64,000 nt of DNA from Enchytraeus crypticus (taxonomy: Eukaryota > Annelida > Clitellata > Enchytraeida > Enchytraeidae). The stretch spans positions 482,001-546,000 of the forward strand of contig CAJHZI010000535.1 in NCBI GenBank assembly GCA_905160935.1. The letters run 5' to 3'. A model generated the notes under the pieces. The model was not told the DNA's origin. It did no database searches and worked only from the letters and a program-made list of their open reading frames with translations. Every line of letters begins with the position of its first letter. Position 1 is the first letter of the stretch. Positions 52,116 through 61,480 of the stretch are shown piece after piece. Both the position numbers and the translations under genes were made by a program.

Positions 52116-52970
52116 GTGGATGATATTTGGGGTGCAGATTTAGTCGATATGCAGGAATGGAGTAAGGTGAATAAAGGTTATAAATACATGTTAAATGTTA
52201 TTGACGTATATTCAAAATATGTATGGAGTGTACCTTTGAAAGATAAGAAAGGTGAAACAGTGACTGAAGCATTTAAAACTATAGTGAAGGATTCGGGTAG
52301 GAGACCTAGGCATATATGGGTGGATCAAGGTAAAGAATTTTATAATAAAAATATGGATCAGTGGCTACAGGAAAATAACATTAATAGATATTCTACTTAT
52401 GGAGAGCATAAATCATGTGTAGTTGAACGGTTTAATAGGACGTTAAAGGAAAAGATGTGGAAAAGATTTACAGCTGAAAATACTAGAAACTGGGTTGATA
52501 TGCTAAATAGGTTAATTACTGAGTATAATAATACTGTTCATAGCACTACAGGTATGACTCCAGGTAAATGTAGTAAATTAGTTGATAGCATAGATATGGT
52601 TAGGCCTACACCAGAAAAACTTAAGAAACCTAAGTTTAAAGTTGGAGATAAAGTAAGAATTAGCCGAATAAAGGGCGTCTTCGAGAAAGGATATTTACCT
52701 AATTGGTCTGAAGCTGTATATGCTATACATGAAGTAAAATTAACAAGGCCTGTAACTTATGTTTTAAAAGATACAAGGGATGAGGTATTAGAGGGTAGTT
52801 TTTATGAACAAGAATTACAAAAGACTAAGCAAGAAATATATAGAATTGAGAAAGTGTTACGAAAGAAAATAATAGATGGTGTTGAACATGGTTTAGTTAA
52901 ATGGATGGGCTATAGTGATAAGTTTAATGAGTGGATACCAGTAACAAATATGTATAAGACAAATATATAG
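52116..52970 (+). CDS. INT: Retroviral-type integrase with C-terminal chromodomain
   Basis: 284 codons from a GTG, but the frame is open from 51981 and the upstream codons encode the expected integrase lead (EELHKPVRR). No ATG occurs before the catalytic domain. The catalytic triad is Asp8 (WGADLVDM), Asp70 (WVDQGKEF) and Glu104 (VVERFNRTLK), with 33 residues between the last two as in Polinton integrases. Residues ~241-277 form a chromodomain (RIEKVL...VKWMGY...NEWIP) that could steer insertion to modified histones. It lies in the -1 frame to the PLA2 gene, with a slippery heptamer and hairpin at the overlap, so it is probably made as a PLA2-integrase fusion. It has no TAAAT start motif. Confidence 0.92.
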   Translation: MDDIWGADLVDMQEWSKVNKGYKYMLNVIDVYSKYVWSVPLKDKKGETVTEAFKTIVKDSGRRPRHIWVDQGKEFYNKNMDQWLQENNINRYSTYGEHKSCVVERFNRTLKEKMWKRFTAENTRNWVDMLNRLITEYNNTVHSTTGMTPGKCSKLVDSIDMVRPTPEKLKKPKFKVGDKVRISRIKGVFEKGYLPNWSEAVYAIHEVKLTRPVTYVLKDTRDEVLEGSFYEQELQKTKQEIYRIEKVLRKKIIDGVEHGLVKWMGYSDKFNEWIPVTNMYKTNI

Positions 52971-53252
52971 AGAAAAACTATTAGATTAGTCGCCAAATAA
53001 AAACTTCCTGGTGCAGTTGTACATGTAATGTAAACGCTTATTGATAAATTAGAAACACATGGCCCTATCATATACCGTCACCGGCTAAATTATTTACATC
53101 ACATTCTATTCTATATATATATCAGCCAATGAAGTATTGAAAATTTGACATAGTTTTTCGTTTGTTTTGAAAATTTGACCTATCTTTTCGTTTGTTTAGA
53201 AAACTTGACATAGTTTATCGTAAAAGTTGACACAGTTTGCTGTAATTGGAGA
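52971..53252 (+). promoter_or_regulatory. Promoter-like region with TATA and TTGACATAGTTT tandem repeats
   Basis: A TATATATATA box (53112-53122) and GCCAAT follow the integrase. Four imperfect ~30-base units (GAAAATTTGACATAGTTTTT, GAAAATTTGACCTATCTTTT, GAAAACTTGACATAGTTTAT and a last short one) run from 53136 to the next ATG. This layout differs from the core genes, which lack TATA boxes and use TAAAT. Confidence 0.55.
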
Positions 53253-53585
53253 ATGTCTATGAATAGCAGAAAGAAGCTCGATGGAATATGTGAACGTATA
53301 GGATTAGCAATGCGAAGATTAAGGCATTGTTTGCGAAATAGTAAATACATTAATGAGCCGAATATTACAGCGACTATAAATAATATCAGAAATGTACAAG
53401 TTTTGGATGAAATTTCGCAAGCTCAAAGTGGAATCGATAGCTTAATGTGCTTAATCGAGGTTCTCAAGGAAGAACAAAAACGAAGAGACGCAGCAGCAGC
53501 CGTAGAAAGAGAAGATGAAAAACGAAACAGTAAAGAAGAGGACCGAAGAACCCGATTTGATAGACTTCGTATTAATCCATATTAA
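53253..53585 (+). CDS. Accessory coiled-coil protein A, unknown
   Basis: 110 residues, helical, basic N-terminus (MNSRKKLDG, MRRLRHCLR) and a charged C-terminal coiled coil (KEEQKRRDAAAAVEREDEKR). No known domain is recognised. It is not in the TAAAT-headed gene set and lies between the integrase and the right TIR, where Polintons often carry variable cargo. It shares the KxRDA(A/K) style of helix with the following accessory gene, so the two may be diverged duplicates. Confidence 0.55.
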   Translation: MSMNSRKKLDGICERIGLAMRRLRHCLRNSKYINEPNITATINNIRNVQVLDEISQAQSGIDSLMCLIEVLKEEQKRRDAAAAVEREDEKRNSKEEDRRTRFDRLRINPY

Positions 53586-53734
53586 TTATAGGCTTAGTAT
53601 AATATAGACCTAGCTAAAATTCTGAACATTGTTTTGGTAAAGAATACTTGTCCAGACTTGCCATAAAGATTGTTACGGATGTATCGATTCGCATGACTGA
53701 AGCGTAGAATGTTTACTGTTGTCATAGTTGTTGC

Positions 53735-54014
53735 TATAAACAATACTCGTGATACTTCGCAGTTTCAGCAACGTTCTGCATTTATCATTTGTACTCGATT
53801 GAAATCGGACTTATCATTACGAAAGGTAAGTATATTTTGATATTAAATTTCTTTAAAGTTTTGAGTTAGTAAATTACACATCTGTTCAAGTGACTTTAAT
53901 ATAAGAAAGATTTTACAGGATGTAATCCTGATCCATCAAAGATGTATAAAGATATTTAATAAAAATTGAAATTATATAAAAGAAAATAATTCAGACCGTA
54001 TTTTTTTATTACAG
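53735..54014 (+). promoter_or_regulatory. TATA promoter, 5' exon and 189-bp intron of accessory gene B
   Basis: TATAAA (53735-53740) is followed ~30 bases later by TTTCAGCAAC, a plausible initiator. A consensus donor AAAG|GTAAGT ends the leader at 53825. A T7-rich tract and ATTACAG|G acceptor close the intron at 54014, 14 bases before the ATG. This is ordinary host-type Pol II and spliceosome architecture, predicted but not observed as RNA. Confidence 0.6.
53906..53947 (+). pseudogene. Detached fragment of the polymerase gene
   Basis: ACAGGATGTAATCCTGATCC followed by ATCAAAGATG matches the minus-strand polymerase segment encoding TGCNPDSSKM (reverse of ~38881-38915). In the polymerase this lies directly next to the part duplicated in the right arm (54797 onward). 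Here about 850 bp of accessory DNA separates them, and the fragment sits inside the predicted intron. Confidence 0.7.
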
Positions 54015-54028
54015 GCTGAAACTGAAAT

Positions 54029-54361
54029 ATGGAAGGAGTGCAAGATATTCATACACACAAGTGTACTTATTTTAATGAGAAGGAGGAAAAATTTCCTTGT
54101 GAGAATATCCCGATATGGGAGGCTATTCTGCAAAGAATAAACGAAGAACAACGAGCTCAAGAAGAAGCAAATAAAAAACGAGACGCAAAAATCAGTGAAC
54201 TTTGCTCTTCAAATGATGAACGAGACGCAAAAATCAGTGAACTTGATCGACAAGCTGTGGAAAATAATAATAAGAGAATTCGGTTCTGTTCTCAGATGTA
54301 TATGTATTTAGGTAACATGATGTCCGCAACTGCAAACTTTCGTGACGGAGCACCTGAGTGA
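54029..54361 (+). CDS. Accessory coiled-coil protein B, unknown
   Basis: 110 residues. The N-terminus has several His/Cys (IHTHKCTYF) that might bind metal, followed by a coiled coil with an internal duplication (KRDAKISEL, then ERDAKISEL), also visible at DNA level as repeated CGAGACGCAAAAATCAGTGA. No domain is recognised. It has a predicted 5' intron and TATA promoter, unlike the core genes, suggesting nuclear, possibly early, expression. Confidence 0.55.
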   Translation: MEGVQDIHTHKCTYFNEKEEKFPCENIPIWEAILQRINEEQRAQEEANKKRDAKISELCSSNDERDAKISELDRQAVENNNKRIRFCSQMYMYLGNMMSATANFRDGAPE

Positions 54362-54478
54362 CAATGTAGAGAGGCAGTAATCATAGTTTCATTCTATATT
54401 AAAATCAAAATAATTTTAACACATTTTGAAAGACAGTAAAACACCATTGTAAAAGAGCTATATTTTACTTTATAGGTT

Positions 54479-54607
54479 TTAGTTAAGCATTTTAAAGGTT
54501 TTAGCTATTTTATGACCTTCAATTAGAGGATATTTGTTATTATTTCTTTCATCTACAGTAAGTGTAAATTTATCAGTAGGACTTTCAGCTAATGAATTAG
54601 TACTCAT
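54479..54607 (-). CDS. Possible 42-residue minus-strand ORF
   Basis: ATG in AATATGAGT, a composition typical of real protein (TDKFTLTVDERNNNKYPLIE), and a stop at 54479-54481. The in-frame sequence upstream is open and basic for 15 codons. No family, promoter motif or homologue is recognised; it could be a remnant of a longer gene. Confidence 0.3.
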   Translation of the reverse strand: MSTNSLAESPTDKFTLTVDERNNNKYPLIEGHKIAKTFKMLN

Positions 54608-54681
54608 ATTTCGAATTCTATATCGGAATCTTTTTCTGTAATAAGTAGAATGTCAGTGTCCCTTGACAATATACTTTGACT

Positions 54682-55032
54682 ATGTTGAGTCTTCTGTATG
54701 CCATAAGCGAAATATCACAGTCTGCAGTGTGGCTAAATATAGTGTCTGCAATCATTTTATTGATTAATATGCAAAAGAGAATATCTATAAATATAAAAGC
54801 ATCATCAAAAGATATACAGAAGAATCGTACTTATAATAGTAGTATTATAAATAAAGATAAATATATACAATGCTTGTTTAATAGTGAGATTATTAATGGT
54901 GTTAATAAGGGGTTTCGGTTTGATAAGAAAGAGATGAAAACATATGAACAGAATAAAGTAGGGTTATCTCCTTTATATACAAAAGGAGTTGTAATGGATG
55001 ATGGTATCCATATTAGACCTATTGTATTCTAG
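54682..55032 (+). pseudogene. Truncated polymerase C-terminus fused to an unrelated hydrophobic leader
   Basis: The last ~57 codons are the polymerase end duplicated by the right TIR; upstream, ASSKDIQK still resembles the polymerase's ASSKGLQK with an insertion. Before that, ~37 codons encode a hydrophobic segment (VSAIILLINM) of unrelated origin. None of the catalytic motifs is present, so it cannot act as a polymerase. Confidence 0.75.
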
Positions 55033-55287
55033 AGGGTTGATATTATAAATAGATGTTGCTATAGTTTCGATACAATATAAATAATAAATATTATTATTAG
55101 TAGTATCTAATCCGGGATTACACTACTACATGGTACTTTCTGGAGCGATTTTTTATAGAGTTTTATTTAGTATTTTTGGCGAGCGAACGGGGAGAGAGCG
55201 AGACAAAAATAGTAAATAAATCGCTATAAAAAGGGGTGTCGCTCCAGAAGTACCAGGTGGTAGTGTAATCCCGGATTAGATACTACT
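54859..55287 (-). repeat. Right terminal inverted repeat (429 bp)
   Basis: Reverse complement of 38387-38815, with diverging similarity inward to about 54797. Its outer 189 bp repeats the terminal palindrome. Confidence 0.93.
55099..55287. repeat. Palindromic terminal hairpin in the right TIR
   Basis: Same structure as 38387-38575: AGTAGTATCTAATCCGGGAT at the inner side and its complement at the outer end. Confidence 0.9.
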
Positions 55288-55293
55288 AATATT
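55288..55293. repeat. Target-site duplication AATATT (right)
   Basis: Six bases identical to 38381-38386, directly outside the terminal TACTACT. Confidence 0.9.
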
Positions 55294-55305
55294 ACGTGTT
55301 ATAAT

Positions 55306-55430
55306 GTGGCTGGAACCAGTGGCGATGTCGGTAAGATACTCGACTACGGATCAGTATGTGCGGGGTTCAAATCCTGGGCTCTCCCGTCACTGACATCGCT
55401 TTCAGTGAGGAAATTGACGTTAACATCAGC
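55306..55430 (+). repeat. tRNA-derived SINE family B, copy adjacent to the Polinton
   Basis: GGCTGGAACCAGTGGCGATG, A-box-like TGGCGATGTCGGTAAGA, B box GGGGTTCAAATCCTGG and tail GAGGAAATTGACGTTAACAT, starting 13 bases outside the element. Confidence 0.8.
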
Positions 55431-55495
55431 TTCAAAGCTTCACAATGTTGGAACTTATTATTTTACATAATTGTTTTTCTTTTTTCTTTTTGTAG

Positions 55496-55586
55496 ACCAT
55501 AGAGATGGCGGAAAGACAGTGCCTGCTAGTCAAGCAGGAGATCCTACACATAGGCAGACTGATCGTTAACTTCAATACAGAAAGAG
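55496..55586 (+). CDS. Host gene exon: start of a NIT domain
   Basis: A 91-bp segment after a strong acceptor (TTCTTTTTGTAG) encodes MAERQCLLVKQEILHIGRLI followed by VNFNTER. It matches the opening helix of NIT (nitrate/nitrite-sensing) domains, which typically read IG-x-L-(I/V)-x-x-x-x-x-ERG. The donor would be GAAAGAG|GTTGTT (weak). It leaves one base of a split codon, matching the two bases supplied by the exon at 56398. An ATG inside may be the real start, or upstream exons may exist beyond the Polinton. Confidence 0.55.
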
Positions 55587-55687
55587 GTTGTTTTTCGTTT
55601 AGCAGAAATATTGGCAAACATTCGATCGCTAAAGCGTTAAAGTGAATTAATGATCATTAATTTATTTTTTACTTTTTACTAATTTAA

Positions 55688-55813
55688 TCGAATGGAAAAG
55701 TCCAAATAGGGGATTAACTGATGATATGATGTAGGACAGAGAGGATTTGAGACAGTCTATTCGTATCCCGACCCAGGTTAAACTGGGATTCAATGGAAGA
55801 TGATGATGATGAA
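55688..55813 (-). repeat. Dispersed repeat family A, copy
   Basis: AATAGGGGATTAACTGATGA, ATCCCGACCCAGGTTAAACT, then a GATGATGATG tail, within the intron between the two NIT exons. Confidence 0.65.
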
Positions 55814-56397
55814 TTTATTTCTTACTTTTGCATTTTAAGCACCATATATTTGGAATATCTCAGTAGCGTATTGTCCAGAGGCGCCAGGTATCTTTAAGAA
55901 ATTTTAAATGACAGATCCTGAGGTAAATTGAACTCTCGTCCGTTCGATTCTCGGCCGCACTTCTCTAAGAGTAATATCTCGGGCAATCACTGGACTGGTT
56001 ATATGAAAATTGGAAAAAAAGTCTAACGGTTTCAAAATGTGGTATTAAATGTGATAGACATCAACATAGTTTAGCATTGCACTATAATTTCGAATTATTT
56101 ATTTATTTGTTTGTCCGACAGTTAACCAGTAAATAAACGAGGAATTAACGTATAATTTGTTACCCACAGGCCATATCATTTATATAACATATTTTTGATA
56201 CAATTACGTTTCTAAGATAGAATTTAAATGCACTTAACTTATAATTAACTTACTTAACTTATAATTTAACTTGTACTTTAATAATTTAACTTGTACTTTA
56301 AAATATACGGTAAAATAATTCCACAAACTAAAGTTTAATGTAACTTCAATCGCCTGCGGTCCTTAAAACAGCCGTTAATTTCATCTTATTGTTGTAG
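55814..56397. other. Intron of the NIT-domain gene
   Basis: Contains a B-box-like CGTTCGATTCTCGGCC near 55939 and a small ACTTATAATT tandem at 56236-56300. It ends with the TTATTGTTGTAG acceptor at 56397. Confidence 0.5.
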
Positions 56398-57551
56398 AGC
56401 TGACGGCAATCTTTGTAACGGCTCGTTCAGAGTTCACCCAACACCAATCCAGAGTAGACCTGAGCCGATCCATCAGTGCCTCGGATCAATCCCTATCCTC
56501 TATGTCATCATGGCCCACTAGCAACGATCCTGATGGTGATGACGTCATGTTTCGCTCATCCAGCCTATTTTCAGCCATATTGGAACGTCACCGTTCATCG
56601 GTAACAAAAGGAAGTTACTTCTGGGACGAGATACAATTCTATACTGACGTCATCGACGTTATGATGGGCTGGCTCAACAGGAACATTGGTGCTATTAGAA
56701 TATCTACTTCTTCAGATTTCATATCAGATATCATGGGTTCAACCCAGCTCAAACACACACCCAATCTACTAGGACTGTTGAATTCGTACAGTTATCTGAT
56801 AAGTTCAATCAGTTACCTAGGCGCTGAGCAGGCCCTTTGCTCTGTCTTCCATTCTATTATATGTTTAAGTCACAGGGAAACGTTCTATTACGCCAATTTC
56901 TCTTTCACAGGCGAGGCCATGTATCGAATCTATAGGCAATCATATTCAGGCGCTAGGCTGGATCGAAGAGTTAAGCCAGAGGAAGCGGGTGACGTCAGCT
57001 GGCGCAATGCGGAACACAGAACGTTCTTTCCGGAGTTGCACAGCTGCAGGAAGGAAATTATGGCTGATATGGATTATGTGGGAATGCCATCCGAGCCAGC
57101 AATGTGCAGTCCGACGCAAAAAAATGAAACACGATTCGTAGAAATAGAGTCGCTGACGAAAACTGAATTGAATCTTCTGGAAACGGAAATTATCGATGAG
57201 CTCAATGAAATAGTTGCGGGTCCTCGGCGTGACGTCAGCATAAGTTGTGTAGTGCTGATTACGTTGATAGTTTATGTGGTGACAGTGCATTCTTTTCGCT
57301 GTGCATGGATACACTATGCCGATGCCAGAAGGCAGAGAGATAACAAACTGCGTCAGTCGAAGTATAAACCGGAAGCAGAAAAGCTTGGCTACCATTTAAT
57401 GCTAGAAAATCACACTCTGCCAGAAATTACCAAGAACAATCACGATGATGTTGGTAACCACGTTGTAAACAGTACCTACACACAAAGTCACAATTTTCAG
57501 CAGAATATTCAGTCCTCAGATTACATATCTGTTCAAGTGGCCTCAGTGTGA
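56398..57551 (+). CDS. Host NIT-domain single-pass membrane protein, 3' exon
   Basis: The exon begins at an acceptor (TTGTTGTAG|AG) 104 bases before the first in-frame ATG (56502); the intervening codons are open and continue the NIT fold (LTAIFVTARSEFTQHQSRVD). From the ATG there are 349 codons. The helical NIT core (SYLISSISYLGAEQALCSVF) is extracellular, followed by one transmembrane segment (about residues 248-268, containing CVVLITLIVYVVTV), a basic juxtamembrane stretch and a ~75-residue tail. NIT domains sense small anions or related ligands; in invertebrates they are often linked to receptor guanylate cyclases, but no cyclase is encoded before the stop. Either the protein is a short receptor or a further splice donor lies upstream of the stop. 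Confidence 0.65.
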
Positions 57552-58193
57552 TTATGCTAAATGTTAAAATTGACATAGATTTCATTGTCGAAATTAAATG
57601 ACTTTACTTCTAACTTAATTTTTTGTAAAGTTTAAGTAAATGATAATTTATCTTACAATCTTATCTTACAGTGTTAAAAAGGATGACATGTTTGATACGA
57701 AATTTAATTTGTCATTTTATACATATATAGGCCTATACTGAATACAGATTTAGCTATTAGCACATTCACATAAAAGTGGGTGTTGTTGATTATTTTTAAT
57801 TACTACAACAAACGATCTCATACGATCATAATTTGTAGCTATAAGCCTATTTAAATCCAAGAAAATAGAGACCGTTTTAAATGCATGTAATATTTTTGTA
57901 ACATTAAATGTTATGATAATAATTTGCCTTTCAGCTCTGTGTGTTTCTGATCGAGTTTGAACAGTTCGGATTAGAACTGACTAGAGCAAGCTTTGACACT
58001 GAAAGGAAGGCGTAATATTTAAAACAAAATGGCGGTTATCTAATCATACCAATAAGCCACAGCGTAATGAACTGTATAAATCTGTTAGTCACAATCTGAT
58101 GGATTTTAATCTGACCTGATAGGTTTTTACAGAGCCTGCAAGAGACGTCCCTGACATTGTATTATGGCGATGACGTTAAATTCTTATTTATTC
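57552..58193. other. 3' flank of the NIT-domain gene
   Basis: AT-rich; no canonical AATAAA close to the stop. Nothing else recognised. Confidence 0.45.
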
Positions 58194-58335
58194 ATCATCA
58201 TCATCATCATTATCATCTTCTCTTTAATCCCAGTTTAACTAGGGTTGGGATACAAATAGACCTTCTCCATGCCTCTCTGTCCCATACCGTATCATCAGTC
58301 AATCCATTACGCTCCCTTCTGTTTGTTTAAAAAAT
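58194..58335 (+). repeat. Dispersed repeat family A, copy with (ATC)n
   Basis: (ATC)n, TTTAATCCCAGTTTAACTAG, GGGTTGGGATACAAATAGACC-type body and CATACCGTATCATCAGTC. Confidence 0.65.
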
Positions 58336-59991
58336 TCTAAATCTAAATTTTTAATTTAAATTCTTATTGATTGCTTTTTTTAAAGGATTAGGTTTACATC
58401 TAGTCGACTGATGATATTAGCCGCCCGTCATCATCGGACTTCAAGACTAATACGTGTAATGGAATGAAATCTTTTATTTAAGATTGCTGTCACGACATCG
58501 CTGTATCAGTAACAATTGGGAATTTTTAGTAACTAATTAATGCTGTTCTCGTATAATGGGTTTTTACAGATAAGGCGTAATACTTATTAAATCTTTACAG
58601 GTAAGATATACAAATTGTACATGTAGGCCTAGTGCTTTTTAATTCTATAGAGGTAAGACGTACGCCTACTGCTTGCTGAATCTGTACATGCAACATCCTT
58701 ACAGGTAAGACATAATTAATTTTTTTATTTTCCTGTAATAGATTAGAAACAATGCACTGCCTAGGTCCCAACTACTGCAGTTAGACTGCATGATTGATCG
58801 AGCCTAACAGGTGTTCAAATTGCCTTAAAAGCCGTGCAGTTCAAGTTATGCTATGAAATTCTAATATAGACTAAATATAATTCTAATATAGAGTGAGGAA
58901 ACCGACGTTAACATTAGCCTTACCTTACCTTACTAAGGTTTACCAGAATCTAGAATTAGTTGACTATAAATATCGCTATAAAAGTATAAATTGCGAATTA
59001 AGAAGAAACCCTTACACTAAGCAGCACCCAGTAAACTAGCCTCGATATAAGTAGTGCCCAGTTTCGCTAGGATATGCAAGAAAACTACCGTATCAAGATT
59101 TAACTGCACTTTTGTAAGAATTATTAGTATACAGACGGACTGTCGAAACCCGCAATTGAATGGGCGCCAGAGGATTGAAATCGTCAAGTGCAGCTGTCGG
59201 CTTTAAAAATGAAGTAAAATCTAGAGAGGCTGAGGTCAGTTTAGAACCACGTCCCTCTTGCACCGCCCTAGACTCGTCAAGTATCAAGACGGTCATCTGT
59301 TATACGGGTCTATAAAACTACAGACATACACTTGAGGTGCTCGGACAAGGAACCTTTTTAACCATTTTGTAGCCATTTCTCTTCTTCGTAAGAGATTTTA
59401 ATTGAAAACGTTTCTGTTTCTATCGTATTTTAGTTAATGCTTTACGGTATAGGCCTACTTAGTTATTTTAAAATTATGGAAGTGCTAATTATATACGATA
59501 ATGACAAATAGCAGTCTGGAAGCAATGGGAACACGTACTTAGACATCTTGGCAATCTAATAAATCAGAACGCAAAAACTAGGATTCAAACGTGAGGATAA
59601 CCGATTGAAAATTTTAAATATTAAAAGAACCGTCATGTCGAACAATACACTACAACGATAGACATAAGAGAAAAGAATCTTAAGAGTATTTCAGTTAACT
59701 TGTTTAATTTAAATTTATGTTTAATTTAAATTCAAAACTACGTATAATTATACAATATTTAACCACCGATGCAAGTTTCACGCACGTTCGTTTCTAATTT
59801 TGTGAATTAAACAGACACTGAGCGCGGCAAAACAGTTATTTAGTTATTAAGGTAAAATTTATTTATTTTTAAATCAATTTCAGAGCAGAAATTTGAGATC
59901 AGAGGTGAGTCCAAGTACTCGAGAACGGAGATAGAATATATGCTAACATATATGATGCACATTCAACAAGTAAAATAAATTGAAAAAACTG
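58336..59991. other. Non-coding; SINE family B tail at 58891-58922
   Basis: A GAGTGAGGAAACCGACGTTA tail fragment only. Four GGTAAGAYRTA-like phrases near 58600-58710 read like repeated splice-donor sequences but bound no ORF. Confidence 0.45.
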
Positions 59992-60120
59992 GTAAAACTA
60001 ATGTTAACGTCAGGTTCCTCACCCGAAAGCGCTGTCAGTGACGGCAGAGCCCAGGATTTGAACCCGCACATACTGATCCGCGGTCGAATATCTTACTGAC
60101 ATCGCCACTGGCTCCAGCCA
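59992..60120 (-). repeat. tRNA-derived SINE family B, copy
   Basis: ACTAATGTTAACGTCAGGTT, GCCCAGGATTTGAACCCGCA, CTGATCCGCGGTCGAATATC and CGCCACTGGCTCCAGCC. Confidence 0.8.
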
Positions 60121-60836
60121 AATAACAATAGAATATAATAATATCGAAAAATCTAAACGAAAGCACATTGCGAGCTACAGGAATGAATTTGACCAAAGGA
60201 AGAGGTTGTATATTTGTTATTTACGTCTAAATTTGTTAATTACGGTTGGTATTTGTTAATTACCAGCCCAGTTTGGAATTATCATTGAGTGTACGAGGAC
60301 TAGAAAAATAAACACTGAATCTAAAGCTTTATAGAACGACACAGTGAAAATGTTTTATGTAATTCGGCTAAATCAAATGTTTGTAAACTTTATTTCAAAA
60401 AATACATTTAGAAGAAATCTACTCAATATAACTTAATTCAGAGTAGCTGTTTGTGTAAAATTGTTCTGTTTAACTAGAATATCACATAGATGAACGTTTA
60501 ATTTCTAATTAATTTCACTGACCAGTAGTCAGACATTGCAGCGTCTATCACGTGTGTCACAATAATAAAACAGATCCAAAGCATACATTTTATGCACATG
60601 AATATCTAACACGATATTTGCGAACAATACTTAGCTGAGATAGTGGTAAGATCGGTTAGGCGTCCTACTGAAGATCACGTGATGCCGCTTCAAATCCTAG
60701 ACTCGCTGTTTCGGACATAAATATATATATAATTATATATAGGTCTATTATAATTATACTTTCGAGAGAAACAAACATGAAACTCATCTATTGCTTTTAG
60801 CTTAGCACTTTATAAAATTTGCAAAATTATCGAATA
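60121..60836. other. Non-coding; tRNA-like fragment at 60637-60720
   Basis: GATAGTGGTAAGATCGGTTA and a B-box-like GCTTCAAATCCTA form another tRNA-derived repeat head. Otherwise nothing recognised. Confidence 0.4.
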
Positions 60837-60837
60837 C

Positions 60838-61110
60838 ACCAATCTCTCTCTTTCTAGCGTTCTGTGAAGTGACAGGTCTAAAATACATATTCCTACGTAT
60901 ATGGGGCATTCAAGCATCTTAAATGCATTTCACCGATTAACAAGTTAATCCTCTCACATACGGTTATGTTTATTCCACAACTTATTGTAGTTAGTCAATA
61001 ATATGGGAATACTGTGGCTTCCGAGGTTGTTTCCTATTGCTTTCCTCAGTTTTTGCTCAGTCGCCTCTTATGACATGTGTAAGTTACTGTTGGTCTATTC
61101 TTATATATAA
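60838..61110 (+). repeat. Dispersed repeat family F, copy 3
   Basis: AGCGTTCTGTGAAGTGACAG, TACATATTCCTACGTATATG, GGGAATACTGTGGCTTCCGA and GCTCAGTCGCCTCTTATGAC, matching 21960 and 36298. Confidence 0.6.
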
Positions 61111-61224
61111 GATAACATAATGGCTGAGCCAGAGACACATTAGTAAAGGGTTCGACTGACGCAAACTCTCATAGTATCGACAGAAACTCTTTTATTTTAC
61201 CTGAAGTCCAATATTTAATATTTT

Positions 61225-61480
61225 CATCATCACATTTTCATCACCATTATCATCATTATCTTCACTTGAATCCCAAATTAACTAAGGTCGAGATACGAAC
61301 AGTCCTTCTTTTTCATTCGTTTTACAAAATTTTATTGCAATTTCTGTAGCTTATGCGCTCACCAACCGAATGCCCTTTCTGAATGCCCTTTTTGGTTTGG
61401 ATCTTAGCGCTTTGTCGCCTATTAACACATGCAGTCCACTGTTTGTATATTTTTCAGTAGCCTAGACACAACACGGGCAG
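61225..61480 (+). repeat. Dispersed repeat family A, long copy
   Basis: CATC-rich start, TTGAATCCCAAATTAACTAA, CACCAACCGAATGCCCTTTC, TTTGGATCTTAGCGCTTTGT and an ACACAACACGGG end, parallel to 8297-8615. Confidence 0.6.

Larger units (their letters stand above)
38387..55287. mobile_element. Polinton/Maverick (adintovirus-like) integrated element, nearly complete
   Basis: The 16.9-kb element starts AGTAGTATCTAATCC and ends with the complement. It is flanked by a 6-bp direct repeat AATATT, the duplication size typical of Polintons. It encodes the hallmark set: protein-primed PolB, a retroviral-type integrase with chromodomain, an adenain-like cysteine protease, a FtsK/HerA-type packaging ATPase, and double- and single-jelly-roll capsid proteins. 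The TIRs read as identical over 429 bp, which indicates a recent insertion or recent gene conversion. Most genes are open; single-base deletions interrupt the polymerase and one small gene. With both capsid genes present it should be viewed as an endogenous virus rather than a simple transposon. Confidence 0.97.

Noticed and set aside
54682..55032. Independent membrane protein gene at the right end
   Set aside because: Most of it is the duplicated polymerase C-terminus from the TIR; the hydrophobic leader has no start motif.
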